Part shown: in pieces, positions 8,948 to 17,607 of the stretch | Layout: each line of letters opens with the position of its first letter | How positions within the stretch are numbered: position 1 is the first letter of the stretch | NCBI RefSeq assembly: GCF_006265175.1 | Contig: NZ_VDCQ01000020.1 | Coordinates: forward strand, 1-64,000 | Source of the DNA: Paenibacillus hemerocallicola | GTDB lineage: Bacteria; Bacillota; Bacilli; Paenibacillales; NBRC-103111 | Length of the DNA stretch: 64,000 bases | Reading direction: 5' to 3' | The notes under the pieces: model-generated | Database searches by the model: none | Seen by the model: only the letters and a program-made list of their open reading frames with translations | Told to the model about the DNA's origin: nothing | Translations under genes and position numbers: made by a program

Positions 8948-9271
8948 ATGTACCGCATGGTCGGTGAAAGGCTTGCCGCCTTTGCCGGTGCCTTGCGGAA
9001 ATTGGATGATCCGACAATTAGCGGAACTGGAGTATGCTATTTACCCGAGTACCCCTGTGGATTGCAAAATAAGGGAAAACCGTTCCGCTATTCCGCTGTT
9101 CACGATCGTTTCCCCCCCGAAAGACCGAAATAAAGGAAGTCTCTTCCGTTATCTTCAAGAGAGTAATGGAATACGGGACAATAGCGGAATACGGTTCCTC
9201 TATTTCCGGCCACACGCTGCTCACGCTTCATCGAGAGCTCTCCGGACTGCATGCGGATAATGCTGTCGTAG
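8948..9271. repeat. Dispersed intergenic repeat, copy 2
   Basis: Partner of 5712-6034, with the same borders and length and roughly two-thirds to three-quarters identity by eye. The ATARCGGAA / TTCCGYTAT words and hairpin positions are retained. As with copy 1, it sits between a plus-strand gene (DUF309) and a convergent minus-strand gene (thioredoxin-like). Confidence 0.85.
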
Positions 9272-9308
9272 AAAAAAGAAGCGGCGCCCCGGATTCGGGA
9301 TGCGCCGC
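9272..9308 (-). terminator. Intrinsic terminator of the thioredoxin-like gene
   Basis: Read on the minus strand, GCGGCGC pairs with GCGCCGC around a short inner CCCGAATC.. loop (9281-9308), then a T-rich run (complement of 9272-9278). It abuts dispersed repeat copy 2. Confidence 0.75.
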
Positions 9309-9319
9309 GATTGCCGCCG

Positions 9320-9862
9320 TCATTTTTTCTTGGCGTCCTCGAAAAATTTCTTGAAGTCGGCCTCCGAATAGCCCGGTTGCCCGTTATTGCTGATGCCGCC
9401 TTCCATGCGCAGCACTTCCTTGCCGCCCTTGTAATAGACGATCGTAGGCGTAGCCGTAATTTTAAACTCGTTCCAGCCGGCTTCGTACTCCCATAGATTC
9501 AGCTGCTTGAGATCGACGCCTGCCGTCTTGGCGATCGGGTTCAGCACCGGGGTCGTGACGAGACAATGCGGACAAGTCGTCTGGAAATAGTAAACGAACA
9601 TATCCTTTTTCGCGTTCAACTCGTTTTTCAGATCGGCCGGCTTGATGATGTTCTGGTAGTTGGCGTCGTTTAACTGGGCCAGCGTCTCGGGCTTCAGCTT
9701 GGCCGCGTCGACTCCGTACAGCTGCTTCGATTTCTCGTTCGTCGCCGTATCGATTTTGCTTGTGCGGGCTTCTTCCTTGGCCTTTTCGCTTTGATGATTT
9801 ACAATGAAAAGAAGGACGAAAAGTCCGACGATAACACCTAAATAAATCAACAGCTTCTTCAC
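9320..9862 (-). CDS. Membrane-anchored thioredoxin-like protein
   Basis: The 180-residue product has an N-terminal membrane anchor (LLIYLGVIVGLFVLLFIV), an acidic linker, and a thioredoxin fold with the redox motif TTCPHC near residue 100, followed by the cis-Pro loop ATPTIVYYKGG. It would act on the outer face of the membrane as a disulfide oxidoreductase, either an oxidant of exported proteins or a reductant in cytochrome maturation. CPHC is the DsbA-type dipeptide, which favours an oxidase, but no DsbB partner is adjacent. The start is taken as GTG 9862 after GGGGTGAAATC. Its terminator follows immediately. Confidence 0.75.
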   Translation of the reverse strand: MKKLLIYLGVIVGLFVLLFIVNHQSEKAKEEARTSKIDTATNEKSKQLYGVDAAKLKPETLAQLNDANYQNIIKPADLKNELNAKKDMFVYYFQTTCPHCLVTTPVLNPIAKTAGVDLKQLNLWEYEAGWNEFKITATPTIVYYKGGKEVLRMEGGISNNGQPGYSEADFKKFFEDAKKK

Positions 9863-9994
9863 GATTTCACCCCGGATAGTATGATTGAAATTACTTATTC
9901 TACCCGTCCCCCTTCGTTTCCTTCCGGAAGCGGGTGGGAATTGTTGATCATTTTTTGAACTTGATCGGGATGAAAGAGCGGAGAACAGCATAAG

Positions 9995-11575
9995 ATGGCC
10001 AAATTGCCCGACTTCTTTATGAGAAAAATGGAGTGTCTGCTACAAGATGAATATCCGGCTTTCCTCGATTCGTACGAACAGCCGCGGCTTCAAGGAATCC
10101 GGGTAAACGGGCTGAAAATGGCTGTTGACGGGTTCCAAGAAATGTCGCCTTTCCCGCTGTCGCCAATCCGGTGGGCCAAGGGAGGCTTCTATATCCCGGA
10201 GACCGAGCGTCCCGGCAAGCATCCGTATTACCACGCCGGCTTATATTACGTGCAGGAGCCGAGCGCCATGGCCCCGGTAGAGCTGTTGGACGTCCGGCCG
10301 GGCGACAAAGTGCTCGACCTGTGTGCCGCCCCGGGCGGCAAAACGACGCAAATCGCGGCCAAGCTGGAGGGCAAGGGGCTGCTCGTTACGAACGATAACC
10401 AGCCGGACCGGGTCAAAGCGCTCGTCAAAAATGTAGAGCTGTACGGAATTACGAACGCCATCGTCTTGAACGAGACGCCGGAACGGCTCGCTCCTGCCAT
10501 GCCCGGTTTTTTCGATAAAATATTGGTCGATGCGCCGTGCTCGGGCGAAGGGATGTTTCGCAAGGACGATAGTATGGTCAAAGGGTGGGACGAGCATTCG
10601 CCCCGCCGTTATGCCGATATGCAGAGCGGTATACTGGCGAAGGCCGCGGACATGCTGAAGCCGGGCGGACGACTCGTCTACTCTACCTGTACGTTTTCTC
10701 CGGAAGAGAACGAACAAATCATCGAAGCATTTTTGCGTGAGCGGCCTGGCTTCCGGGTAGTTTCTATACCTCCGCAGCACGGATTTGCACCGGGACGGCC
10801 GGATTGGATCGCTCAAGTTCAGGGCGGTCGCCTGGACGAGCTTTCTCGGACGGTGGAGGGAACCGTCAGGCTGTGGCCGCATAAACTGCCCGGCGAAGGG
10901 CATTTCGCTGCGGTATTGGAGCGTACTTGCGGCAGAACGGATCCCGAATCGGAAGCGATGTTTACCCGTCCGAAAAAATCATATGATCGCAATGCGCAGT
11001 CGGACAGCCGGATGAAGCGCAGATTCGAGGAAAAGGCCGGTCGAACGGACGGCAAGCAACGCATTAACGGCAGAAGCGCGAATGGCGGAAGACCGGAGGG
11101 AGCTTCAAGGTCTGGCGTTGCCTCTGCATCCGACGGCGAATATTTGTTCCGGTCTTTCGCGGCCGGACAGTTGAATGCCGAATTGTCCGGTAATGTGAAG
11201 CTTCAACGGGACTATGTTTATTTGAGCCCCGAGGAAGCGCCGGACTTGGACGGACTGAAGGTCGCCCGCCCGGGCTGGTTCGTGGGAACGCTGCGCGGAG
11301 ACCGGTTCGAGCCCTCGCATGCGCTTGCGATGGGCATGAAGCGCGATACCGACTCGGTTCGCTCGATTGACTTCGTCACGGGCGAGCCTGAAGTTATCCG
11401 GTACTTGAAGGGCGAGACACTGCAAATTTCCGAAGAGCGGCTTCGTCGGAGCCGCCCGGATTTGCAAGCCAAAGGGTACTGTCTCGTATGCGTCGACGGC
11501 TATCCGCTCGGATGGGGCAAATGGATGGATGGCATGCTGAAAAACGAATATCCGCCGGGATGGAGGTGGTCTTGA
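9995..11575 (+). CDS. NOL1/NOP2/Sun family rRNA (cytosine-5) methyltransferase, RsmF type
   Basis: The 526-residue enzyme transfers methyl from S-adenosylmethionine to C5 of cytosine in rRNA. The N-terminal RNA-binding part is followed by the SAM motif CAAPGGKTTQIAAKL near residue 110. The two catalytic cysteines lie in DAPCSGEGMFRKD and YSTCTFSPEENEQ, and GMFRK is typical of RsmF. A low-complexity charged linker (about 330-385) is unusual for the family. It leads to the C-terminal RsmF domain, ending in GYPLGWGKW.DG.LKN.YP.GWR. The following gene, an RsuA pseudouridine synthase, starts 1 bp after the stop, pairing two rRNA modification enzymes. A paralogue lies at 14853-16217. Confidence 0.88.
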   Translation: MAKLPDFFMRKMECLLQDEYPAFLDSYEQPRLQGIRVNGLKMAVDGFQEMSPFPLSPIRWAKGGFYIPETERPGKHPYYHAGLYYVQEPSAMAPVELLDVRPGDKVLDLCAAPGGKTTQIAAKLEGKGLLVTNDNQPDRVKALVKNVELYGITNAIVLNETPERLAPAMPGFFDKILVDAPCSGEGMFRKDDSMVKGWDEHSPRRYADMQSGILAKAADMLKPGGRLVYSTCTFSPEENEQIIEAFLRERPGFRVVSIPPQHGFAPGRPDWIAQVQGGRLDELSRTVEGTVRLWPHKLPGEGHFAAVLERTCGRTDPESEAMFTRPKKSYDRNAQSDSRMKRRFEEKAGRTDGKQRINGRSANGGRPEGASRSGVASASDGEYLFRSFAAGQLNAELSGNVKLQRDYVYLSPEEAPDLDGLKVARPGWFVGTLRGDRFEPSHALAMGMKRDTDSVRSIDFVTGEPEVIRYLKGETLQISEERLRRSRPDLQAKGYCLVCVDGYPLGWGKWMDGMLKNEYPPGWRWS

Positions 11576-12322
11576 TTGGGCAAAAAGCAACGGGTCGATA
11601 AAATATTGGCGCATATGGGTTACGGCACGCGAAGCGAAATTAAAAGGCTGGTCAAGCAGGGCGCGGTGCAGGTCGGAGGCAAAACGGTCAAGGATAGCGG
11701 ACTTCAGGTCGATCCCGAGCTGGAGACGATCACGGTCGACGGCGAACGGGTCGAATTCCGCGAATTCGTCTATCTGATGCTGAACAAGCCGCAAGGCGTC
11801 ATCTCCGCTACGGAAGATTCGCGCGACCGGACGGTAGTCGATCTGCTGGCGGACGAATACGTCCATTTCGAGCCCTTTCCGGTCGGCCGGCTCGATAAAG
11901 ACACGGAAGGGCTTCTGCTGCTGACGAACGACGGCAAGCTGGCCCATAACTTGCTGTCACCGCGCAAGCATGTACCGAAAACCTATTTCGCCGAAGTAGA
12001 TGGCAGCGTTGGCGAAGCGGATGCCGTCGCATTCGAGAAGGGCGTCGAGCTGGACGACGGCTATGTAACGATGCCGGCCAAGCTCGTCATTCTGAAGGAG
12101 GGCGATCCGGCCGCGGGACGCGTGTCCAAAATCGAGCTGACGATCACCGAAGGCAAGTTCCATCAAGTAAAGCGAATGTTTCAGGCGGTCGGCAAGAAGG
12201 TCGTTTACTTGAAGCGGATCGCCATGGGGCCGCTGCTGCTGGACGAGCATCTGTCCGTCGGACAATACCGGGAGCTGACGGAGGACGAGCTGAAGCAATT
12301 GAAGGGACGAGAAAATGACTGA
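11576..12322 (+). CDS. RsuA/RluB/E/F family pseudouridine synthase
   Basis: The 248-residue protein has an N-terminal S4 RNA-binding domain (VDKILAHMGYGTRSEIKRLV.QGAVQVGG) and a catalytic domain. The catalytic domain carries LMLNKPQGVISATED and GRLDKDTEGLLLLTNDG, whose Asp is the nucleophile that isomerises uridine. A small single-domain enzyme with the motif FHQVKRMFQAVGKKVVYLKRI is RsuA-like (16S U516), although RluB-like activity cannot be ruled out by eye. The start is TTG at 11576 behind TGGAGGTGG, immediately after the upstream methyltransferase stop, implying translational coupling. Confidence 0.87.
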   Translation: MGKKQRVDKILAHMGYGTRSEIKRLVKQGAVQVGGKTVKDSGLQVDPELETITVDGERVEFREFVYLMLNKPQGVISATEDSRDRTVVDLLADEYVHFEPFPVGRLDKDTEGLLLLTNDGKLAHNLLSPRKHVPKTYFAEVDGSVGEADAVAFEKGVELDDGYVTMPAKLVILKEGDPAAGRVSKIELTITEGKFHQVKRMFQAVGKKVVYLKRIAMGPLLLDEHLSVGQYRELTEDELKQLKGREND

Positions 12323-12389
12323 CGCGGCGCTTGGAGATGCAATCGAGCGGTTTAACGATGCGAAGTCGCGACAGATCGATGGGGGTTGA
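12315..12389 (+). CDS. Possible 24-residue small ORF overlapping the RsuA stop
   Basis: ATG 12315 overlaps the upstream TGA and the frame reads MTDAALGDAIERFNDAKSRQ plus four residues to a TGA at 12387-12389, ending just before the next gene. It has no recognised family and only a weak RBS (GGGACGAG), so it may be chance. Confidence 0.2.
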   Translation: MTDAALGDAIERFNDAKSRQIDGG

Positions 12390-12398
12390 CCAGAGAAC

Positions 12399-13196
12399 GT
12401 GAATTACCGACTAATTGCGCTTGATGTGGACGGCACCTTGCTGAACGATCATTACGAGCTGACCGAGCGGACGAAGCGCACGGTCAGGGACGTGTATGAA
12501 GCAGGGGCTACGATTGTGCTCTGTACCGGCCGTTCGCCGGTCAACACGCTCCCGCTGATGGAGGAGCTCGGTTTGGAGGGTACGCTTATTACGCACAACG
12601 GAGCGGCGACGATAAGCTCGCGCGATAAGCGGATCGTCCACCATTTTCCGTTTGCCGTCGAGCAATTGGCCGAGCTTGTCCGATATTGCCGGGAACGCAA
12701 AATCCATCTGGATGTGTGTACGCCGTTCCGATTATATATTGAAACGGATTTGAGCGAAACGGAGGCGGCGATGTACCGCAAGTTCATGCTGGAGCCGGAT
12801 CGGCTGGACGATGTTCTTGCGCTGGGCGAAGCGCCCGTCAAATTCACCGTATTCGGCGATAAAGGTGCAATAAACCGCGTAGAGGAAGACTGGCGGAATA
12901 TGTCGCTCCCATTGACCGTGCTGCGCAGCGGAGACTATTTTATAGACATCATGCATCCGGAAGCGACGAAGGGGAACGCGCTTAAACGGCTGGCCGAATC
13001 GCTAGGTATCGAACGTTCGCAAGTGATGGCAATCGGCAATTACTTCAACGATTTGGAGATGATCCGTTTCGCCGGCCTCGGGGTCGCCATGGATAATTCC
13101 CCGGACGAGGTGAAGCGGGAAGCCGACGTCGTGACCGCATCCAATAACGAGGACGGCGTTCATTTGGCGCTTAGCCGGTATTGTTTGGGGAGGTAG
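12399..13196 (+). CDS. Cof-type HAD superfamily phosphatase
   Basis: The 265-residue cytosolic hydrolase has HAD motif I LDVDGTLL at residues 7-14, motif II CTGRSPVNT, a type IIB cap (about 85-190), the motif III lysine in EATKGNALKRLAE, and motif IV GNYFNDLEMI. The usual Gly-Asp of motif IV is GN here, leaving the ND pair as metal ligands. Cof-like enzymes dephosphorylate sugar phosphates, FMN or pyridoxal phosphate, and the substrate cannot be predicted. The start is GTG 12399. A strong terminator follows. Confidence 0.85.
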   Translation: MNYRLIALDVDGTLLNDHYELTERTKRTVRDVYEAGATIVLCTGRSPVNTLPLMEELGLEGTLITHNGAATISSRDKRIVHHFPFAVEQLAELVRYCRERKIHLDVCTPFRLYIETDLSETEAAMYRKFMLEPDRLDDVLALGEAPVKFTVFGDKGAINRVEEDWRNMSLPLTVLRSGDYFIDIMHPEATKGNALKRLAESLGIERSQVMAIGNYFNDLEMIRFAGLGVAMDNSPDEVKREADVVTASNNEDGVHLALSRYCLGR

Positions 13197-13216
13197 CCGT
13201 TTTGGCTCCAAAAAAA

Positions 13217-13251
13217 GGGACTGGCGCCGCGAAGCGCCAATCCCTTTTTTT
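13217..13251 (+). terminator. Strong bidirectional intrinsic terminator
   Basis: A stem of GGGACTGGCGC with GCGCCAATCCC around CGCGAA is flanked by A7 on the left and T7 on the right. It serves the HAD gene on the plus strand and the two YjcZ-like genes arriving on the minus strand. Confidence 0.9.
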
Positions 13252-13267
13252 GGTTCAGGTGCGACAA

Positions 13268-13360
13268 TTAGTAGATAAACGGACGGGATACGATTACCAA
13301 CAGGATGAACAGTACGAGAATAACGCCAGTGGACGTAAATGCGCCTCCAACTCCGGACAT
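13268..13360 (-). CDS. YjcZ-type small sporulation membrane peptide, copy A (30 residues)
   Basis: This minus-strand frame starts at ATG 13360 behind GGGAGGAATTCGA. It encodes MSGVGGAFTS, then a hydrophobic helix VILVLFILLVIV and SRPFIY. Length, the MSGVGG start and the single helix fit the YjcZ family of small proteins associated with Bacillus/Paenibacillus sporulation and spore membranes. A near-identical copy lies 58 bp upstream on the same strand. Too short for routine gene calling. Confidence 0.8.
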   Translation of the reverse strand: MSGVGGAFTSTGVILVLFILLVIVSRPFIY

Positions 13361-13418
13361 TCGAATTCCTCCCTTGATTCTATTGGTTTGTTAAGGGGCT
13401 GGCTTCGTTCCCTTGTTA

Positions 13419-13511
13419 TTAGTAGATAAACGGGCGGGATACGATGACCAACAGGATGAACAGCACGAGAATAACGGCGGTCGACGTAACTAAACCTCCA
13501 ACACCAGACAT
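13419..13511 (-). CDS. YjcZ-type small sporulation membrane peptide, copy B (30 residues)
   Basis: Tandem paralogue of the gene at 13268-13360, starting at ATG 13511 behind GGGGAGGAATCGC. It differs at a few residues only (LVTSTAV in place of AFTSTGV), and the helix and SRPFIY end are the same. The conservation of frame, RBS and length in both copies, with differences outside the helix, argues that both are translated. Confidence 0.8.
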   Translation of the reverse strand: MSGVGGLVTSTAVILVLFILLVIVSRPFIY

Positions 13512-13728
13512 TGCGATTCCTCCCCATTTGAAGGTATTTCCCGAATGCGCCAGTCGTTGTGCAGCCGCTGATCGCTTGTTGCTCTAGGTGGATTTCGCAT
13601 TCGGCATACACCATCATATTGTGATGGTCCCACATCCGATTGGACATTTGCCCCGGCGCATAGAAAATGGGCGTCATCAGGATAATAAGGGGGAAGTTGG
13701 AATCAGCCCGAAAGGAGAAACCGAGTCC

Positions 13729-14784
13729 ATGGCAATGATCACGTTAAGGCCCGATCTTAAAACGGTCGGCGGAGAAGTTACCGAGCTGCTCCTCGACGGT
13801 CGGTTCGTCGGAGCGATGACGCTCGTATACCGCGAAGGCGGGCGCATTTCCGGCTCCGTTCAACTCGATCTCGAATCACTTGGCGGCAGTCGGAAGGCGG
13901 AAGCGGTAAGCGCCGCCCAAAACTATGTAGAGCACCTGATGGACGCCTTGGCAGCCAAAGAGTGCGAAGTGATCGTTACGTGCAGCGGTTACGACCATAT
14001 TATTACGGCAGGACATCAGCTCGGAGTGATCGAATCGTTCACGGACGAATCGGACTATTACGAACAAATATCCGGGGAAGAAGACGAGACGCGCCTGGAC
14101 GATATTGATCCGAACGGTATCGAGACGATGGAAATGCACTCCGGCTTTTCCGGGAACAATATCGAATTGGTGATTGTCGGGGAAAGCCGCAATCGGGTCG
14201 AGTACCATATCTACGACAGCGATCAGGAATGGCTGGCCGAGGCGTTCGTCCGGTTGCGCGGTGCCGATGTTATTGCCGAAGTCGATTGGAAGGTCGAGCC
14301 GACGGATGAAGAGCTCGAGCATATTACCGATCTGCTCGTCTCCGATTTCGACTCCGATGAAGTGGATACATTTTTGATCGAAATGAAAGTTGACGGGGAA
14401 ATGATCGAGACGATCGAGCTGACCCATGAGGATCTGCTCGAGCCGGATGTTTTCATCGACGACGAAACGTATAGTTCGGAGGAAGCCAGGAAATATTCGG
14501 TCATTCTCGTAAGGGATGACGGCGATACGCTCACCTACGACTTGTATGAGCAGTCGCACGGTGGTTTGCCGATCGGGCAGGCAACCGTCGATGTGAGCAG
14601 CCGCGAGCTGACCGGCTTTATCGATTTCCGCGATCCGGGCAGCACGATCGACAGCGAGTTTATCGGTTCGCTGCTCATGCACGAGCTGGATAAGGAAAAA
14701 GACTACGAATCGCTTAACCTGACGATGCTCGTGAATAATGAGCCGATCGACGAGATTTTGTTCGAGACGGAGATCATACACTAA
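13729..14784 (+). CDS. Acidic protein of unknown function with internal repeats
   Basis: A 351-residue, strongly acidic soluble protein without signal peptide or membrane segment. By eye it has about three related segments, beginning near residues 1, 140 and 245. Each has a beta-rich stretch (LVIVGESRNRVEYHIY; SVILVRDDGDTLTYDLYE) followed by a helix and a closing strand. The start is ATG 13729, 11 bp after AAAGGAG; an upstream in-frame ATG lacks an RBS. No family recognised. A convergent terminator separates it from the methyltransferase on the minus strand. Confidence 0.6.
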   Translation: MAMITLRPDLKTVGGEVTELLLDGRFVGAMTLVYREGGRISGSVQLDLESLGGSRKAEAVSAAQNYVEHLMDALAAKECEVIVTCSGYDHIITAGHQLGVIESFTDESDYYEQISGEEDETRLDDIDPNGIETMEMHSGFSGNNIELVIVGESRNRVEYHIYDSDQEWLAEAFVRLRGADVIAEVDWKVEPTDEELEHITDLLVSDFDSDEVDTFLIEMKVDGEMIETIELTHEDLLEPDVFIDDETYSSEEARKYSVILVRDDGDTLTYDLYEQSHGGLPIGQATVDVSSRELTGFIDFRDPGSTIDSEFIGSLLMHELDKEKDYESLNLTMLVNNEPIDEILFETEIIH

Positions 14785-14791
14785 ACGAAAC

Positions 14792-14834
14792 GAAAAGACG
14801 GACATCCCCTCCAATTGGGAATGCCCGTCTTTTT
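14792..14834. terminator. Bidirectional intrinsic terminator between convergent genes
   Basis: AAAAGACGGACATCCC pairs imperfectly with GGGAATGCCCGTCTTTTTT around CTCCAATT. The A-tract and T-tract on the two sides serve both strands. Confidence 0.85.
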
Positions 14835-14852
14835 TGCCATGAGTGTAGGGCA

Positions 14853-16217
14853 TTAGCCCATTCTCCGCAGTCCTTTGGGAAAATGATTTTTCAACCGCCC
14901 TTCGCTCGCCTTGCCCCATCCGAGCGGGTATCCTTCAACCGAAACCAATGTCCAGCCGGACGTGCCGTCCTTCGCCGGAATCGTCTCGCCCTTCAAATAC
15001 GCCTCCAGCTCCGGGGCTTCCGCTGCCAAGTCAAGGACGCTCCGGCACATGTCGGACGTTACCGCCATGGCGAGCGAATGAGCCGGCTCGGCGCGCCCTT
15101 TTTTGATATGGGCCAAGTGAAGCCCGGGCCGCAACGTTTTTATGCCGTTCAAAGCGTCGGCGCGAATCGGATAATCCCGGGACGCCGGCAGCCAATACAG
15201 CTGTTCACCGAAAAGAGCGGGCTCGCCCGAGGGGAGCGGGAAGCCCGGTGCGATATCCCGGAGCAACTCGTCGGCTAGCCGCATGGCTTCGCGTACGGTT
15301 TTATCCTTCTGGCCGGGCGTTTTGCCGCCGCGGTCCCGTTCTCTGCGCTCGGATAAGGCATCGCCTTTGCGCAGCAGCGCTACAAAATGGCCTTCCCCAC
15401 GAATGCGATGAGGCCAGAGACGTTCGGTTTGAAGCAAGGCGAATGCCGGATGTTTGGCGGTAAAGGCGGCGAGCACATCCTCGTTTTCCGATCGGTTGAA
15501 CGTGCAGGTGGAATAGGCGATTATTCCTCCCGGCTTGAGCATGATCGCTGCCGAATCCAGGATGTCCAGCTGACGGACAGCGCACATGCGGACATGATCG
15601 GGAGACCATTCGCGGATCGCATCCGGGTCTTTGCGGAACATGCCTTCGCCCGAGCAAGGCGCGTCGAGCATAATTTTATCGAATGTCCCGACGAATTTTC
15701 GTGCCAGCGCGTCCGGTGCGGCGCTCGTGACGATAGCATTCGGAACGCCCAGCCGCTCGACGTTTTCGGATAAAATTTTCGCCCGCGCGGGGTGAATTTC
15801 ATTCGCTATAAGCAGTCCTTCTCCGTCGAGCAGGCCGGCGATTTGCGTTGTTTTCCCGCCGGGAGCGGCAGCCAGATCAAGCACGGTATCGCCCGGCTGC
15901 GGATTCAGCATCTCGGCCGAGGACATGGCTGACGGTTCCTGGATGTACAATAGTCCGGCTTGGTGGAAAGGGTGCTTGCCGGGCTTTGTCGCATCGTCAT
16001 AGTAGTAGCCATCCCGGCACCATGGGACGGGCGACAGCCCGAACCGCTCTTTTATAGAGAGCAGAAACGGATCATCGGCTTTCCTATCGCCGAGCTTCAA
16101 CGGATTCAAGCGCAGACCGTATGTCCGGTCTTCGGTATGGCTTTGCAAATACGACTCGGCTTCTTCGCCAAGCTGGTTGCGGATTTGGTCGATAAAAGGT
16201 TGCGGAAGCGTGGTCAT
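14853..16217 (-). CDS. NOL1/NOP2/Sun family rRNA (cytosine-5) methyltransferase, second RsmF-type paralogue
   Basis: This 454-residue relative of the protein at 9995-11575 has the same layout. It shows the SAM motif LAAAPGGKTTQIAGLL, catalytic cysteines in DAPCSGEGMFRKDPD and AYSTCTFNRSENED, the GEGHFVALLRKG block, and the C-terminal GYPLGWGKASEGRLKNHFPKG end. The linker is shorter. ATG 16217 is preceded by GAAGGAGAAG; an upstream extension in the same frame is Arg-rich noise. Two paralogues within 5 kb may modify different rRNA cytosines, or one may be redundant. Confidence 0.87.
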   Translation of the reverse strand: MTTLPQPFIDQIRNQLGEEAESYLQSHTEDRTYGLRLNPLKLGDRKADDPFLLSIKERFGLSPVPWCRDGYYYDDATKPGKHPFHQAGLLYIQEPSAMSSAEMLNPQPGDTVLDLAAAPGGKTTQIAGLLDGEGLLIANEIHPARAKILSENVERLGVPNAIVTSAAPDALARKFVGTFDKIMLDAPCSGEGMFRKDPDAIREWSPDHVRMCAVRQLDILDSAAIMLKPGGIIAYSTCTFNRSENEDVLAAFTAKHPAFALLQTERLWPHRIRGEGHFVALLRKGDALSERRERDRGGKTPGQKDKTVREAMRLADELLRDIAPGFPLPSGEPALFGEQLYWLPASRDYPIRADALNGIKTLRPGLHLAHIKKGRAEPAHSLAMAVTSDMCRSVLDLAAEAPELEAYLKGETIPAKDGTSGWTLVSVEGYPLGWGKASEGRLKNHFPKGLRRMG

Positions 16218-16314
16218 CGTTCTTCTCCTTCGATTCGTAGCTTGATGAAAAGTGCGGTTCACGGCGATGCCGCGACGAGGCGCCGAAGCTGTTGCGAGGC
16301 TCAAGCCCCTGCTA

Positions 16315-17478
16315 CTAATTTGCCGCGGCGCCCTTGCTCTGCACATATTTTACGACTTTGTTTTTGCCCGTCGTTTTCGCTTTGTACATAGCCTGGTCGG
16401 CTTGGGCGATAAGCTGCTCCGCGGTTATTCCGTTCCGCGATTTGCTGTAGCCGATGCTTACCGTGACGCCGGCCTCGGATTCGATGCGCGCCCTTACTTT
16501 CTCGGACAGCTTGGCAATATCGACGGATGAATCGGTAACAAGCAGGACCATCTCTTCGCCGCCGAACCGCCCGGCAAGGCCGATATCCTCGCTTTCCTCC
16601 AGCATGATTCTGGCGACAGCCTTCAGCGCTTCGTCGCCGGCATGATGGCCCTGCGTATCGTTAAGCTTCTTGAAATTGTCGATGTCGCTGAACAGCAGCG
16701 AAACGGCGTAGCCGTGGCGCATGTACTGCGCCGCCTTGCTCAGCATGTACCGCCGGTTGTACAGGCCCGTCAAGCCGTCCGTTATCGCGGTACGATAGCT
16801 GGCTTGCATCAATTCGACGATCCGTTCAAACAACAGCACGAACAGAATAATATAATAGAGCAGGGGCAAATACAGCTCCGTCAGCGTAAGCGCGGATAAA
16901 GGACTTTCCAGCATATACCGGTTGATCAAATGCGCCAGATGGACGATAAAAAAGACGGATAGTCCGATTTTGTAAGTGGCGGTTTGTCCGATCCGGTCAG
17001 GTACGCCTATGAAGAACACGAAAACGAGCAGCAGCAAGTACAAATCAAGCCCGATGCGCCCGAGAGCCGCCAGCTGCTCCGGAGACCCTTCGAACAGCCG
17101 AGGGACGTTCGTCTGAAACGCGGCGAGAAGCATCGTGACAAGCAGGGAAAAATAAAAATAAAGGTGATGGCGCTTTTTTGTGGAATTATAAAGTTGATAG
17201 ATGGCCCGGTTGATCATAATGAACGCGACGACATGCAGCGTTTGCGCCGCCAAGCCGCCCCATCCTCGAGGACCGTCGATGGAGAGCGACATGCTGATCA
17301 TCATCGCGTAATGAACGATGAATGCGGCTACGGAAAGCGTAAGCGATACATACGCTTTGCGGCGGCGGCTTGTAAACAGCCGGACGGACATGACGAGGAT
17401 CATGGCGAGTACGACGAGTATGCCGCTATATGTATAAATGCGGGCGTACGCTCCGACGAACAGTTCCGATACGTTCAA
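16315..17478 (-). CDS. Membrane diguanylate cyclase (GGDEF)
   Basis: The 387-residue protein has six to seven N-terminal membrane helices (residues 1-200) and a C-terminal GGDEF domain (about 215-385). The domain starts with DGLTGLYNRRYM and carries the catalytic GGEEM signature near residue 300, with the metal and base-binding LLFSDIDNFKKLNDTQGH. It makes cyclic di-GMP from two GTP. The active-site signature is intact. An inhibitory RxxD site is not obvious. The start is TTG 17478 after ACGGAGG. It is divergent from the glycosyltransferase gene. Confidence 0.9.
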   Translation of the reverse strand: MNVSELFVGAYARIYTYSGILVVLAMILVMSVRLFTSRRRKAYVSLTLSVAAFIVHYAMMISMSLSIDGPRGWGGLAAQTLHVVAFIMINRAIYQLYNSTKKRHHLYFYFSLLVTMLLAAFQTNVPRLFEGSPEQLAALGRIGLDLYLLLLVFVFFIGVPDRIGQTATYKIGLSVFFIVHLAHLINRYMLESPLSALTLTELYLPLLYYIILFVLLFERIVELMQASYRTAITDGLTGLYNRRYMLSKAAQYMRHGYAVSLLFSDIDNFKKLNDTQGHHAGDEALKAVARIMLEESEDIGLAGRFGGEEMVLLVTDSSVDIAKLSEKVRARIESEAGVTVSIGYSKSRNGITAEQLIAQADQAMYKAKTTGKNKVVKYVQSKGAAAN

Positions 17479-17607
17479 ATTAGCCTCCGTGATTCGAGTC
17501 GATTCGACTCCATTATAACATCAGAATGAGCGAACATCGATGAATCGTTCTGCCTGATGGTTCAACAATAGCAAGCACCAGCGAATAAGCAGAAATGGGA
17601 GAGACGA

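Noticed and set aside
7543-8958. 471-codon minus-strand frame over the alarmone synthetase and DUF309 genes
   Set aside because: Opposite two well-supported genes; its composition (His/Arg/Leu-rich without motifs) is typical of an antisense shadow in GC-rich DNA.
5712-9271. Interpreting the 323-bp repeats as insertion sequences
   Set aside because: No transposase frame, no terminal inverted repeats at the borders and no obvious target-site duplications were seen.
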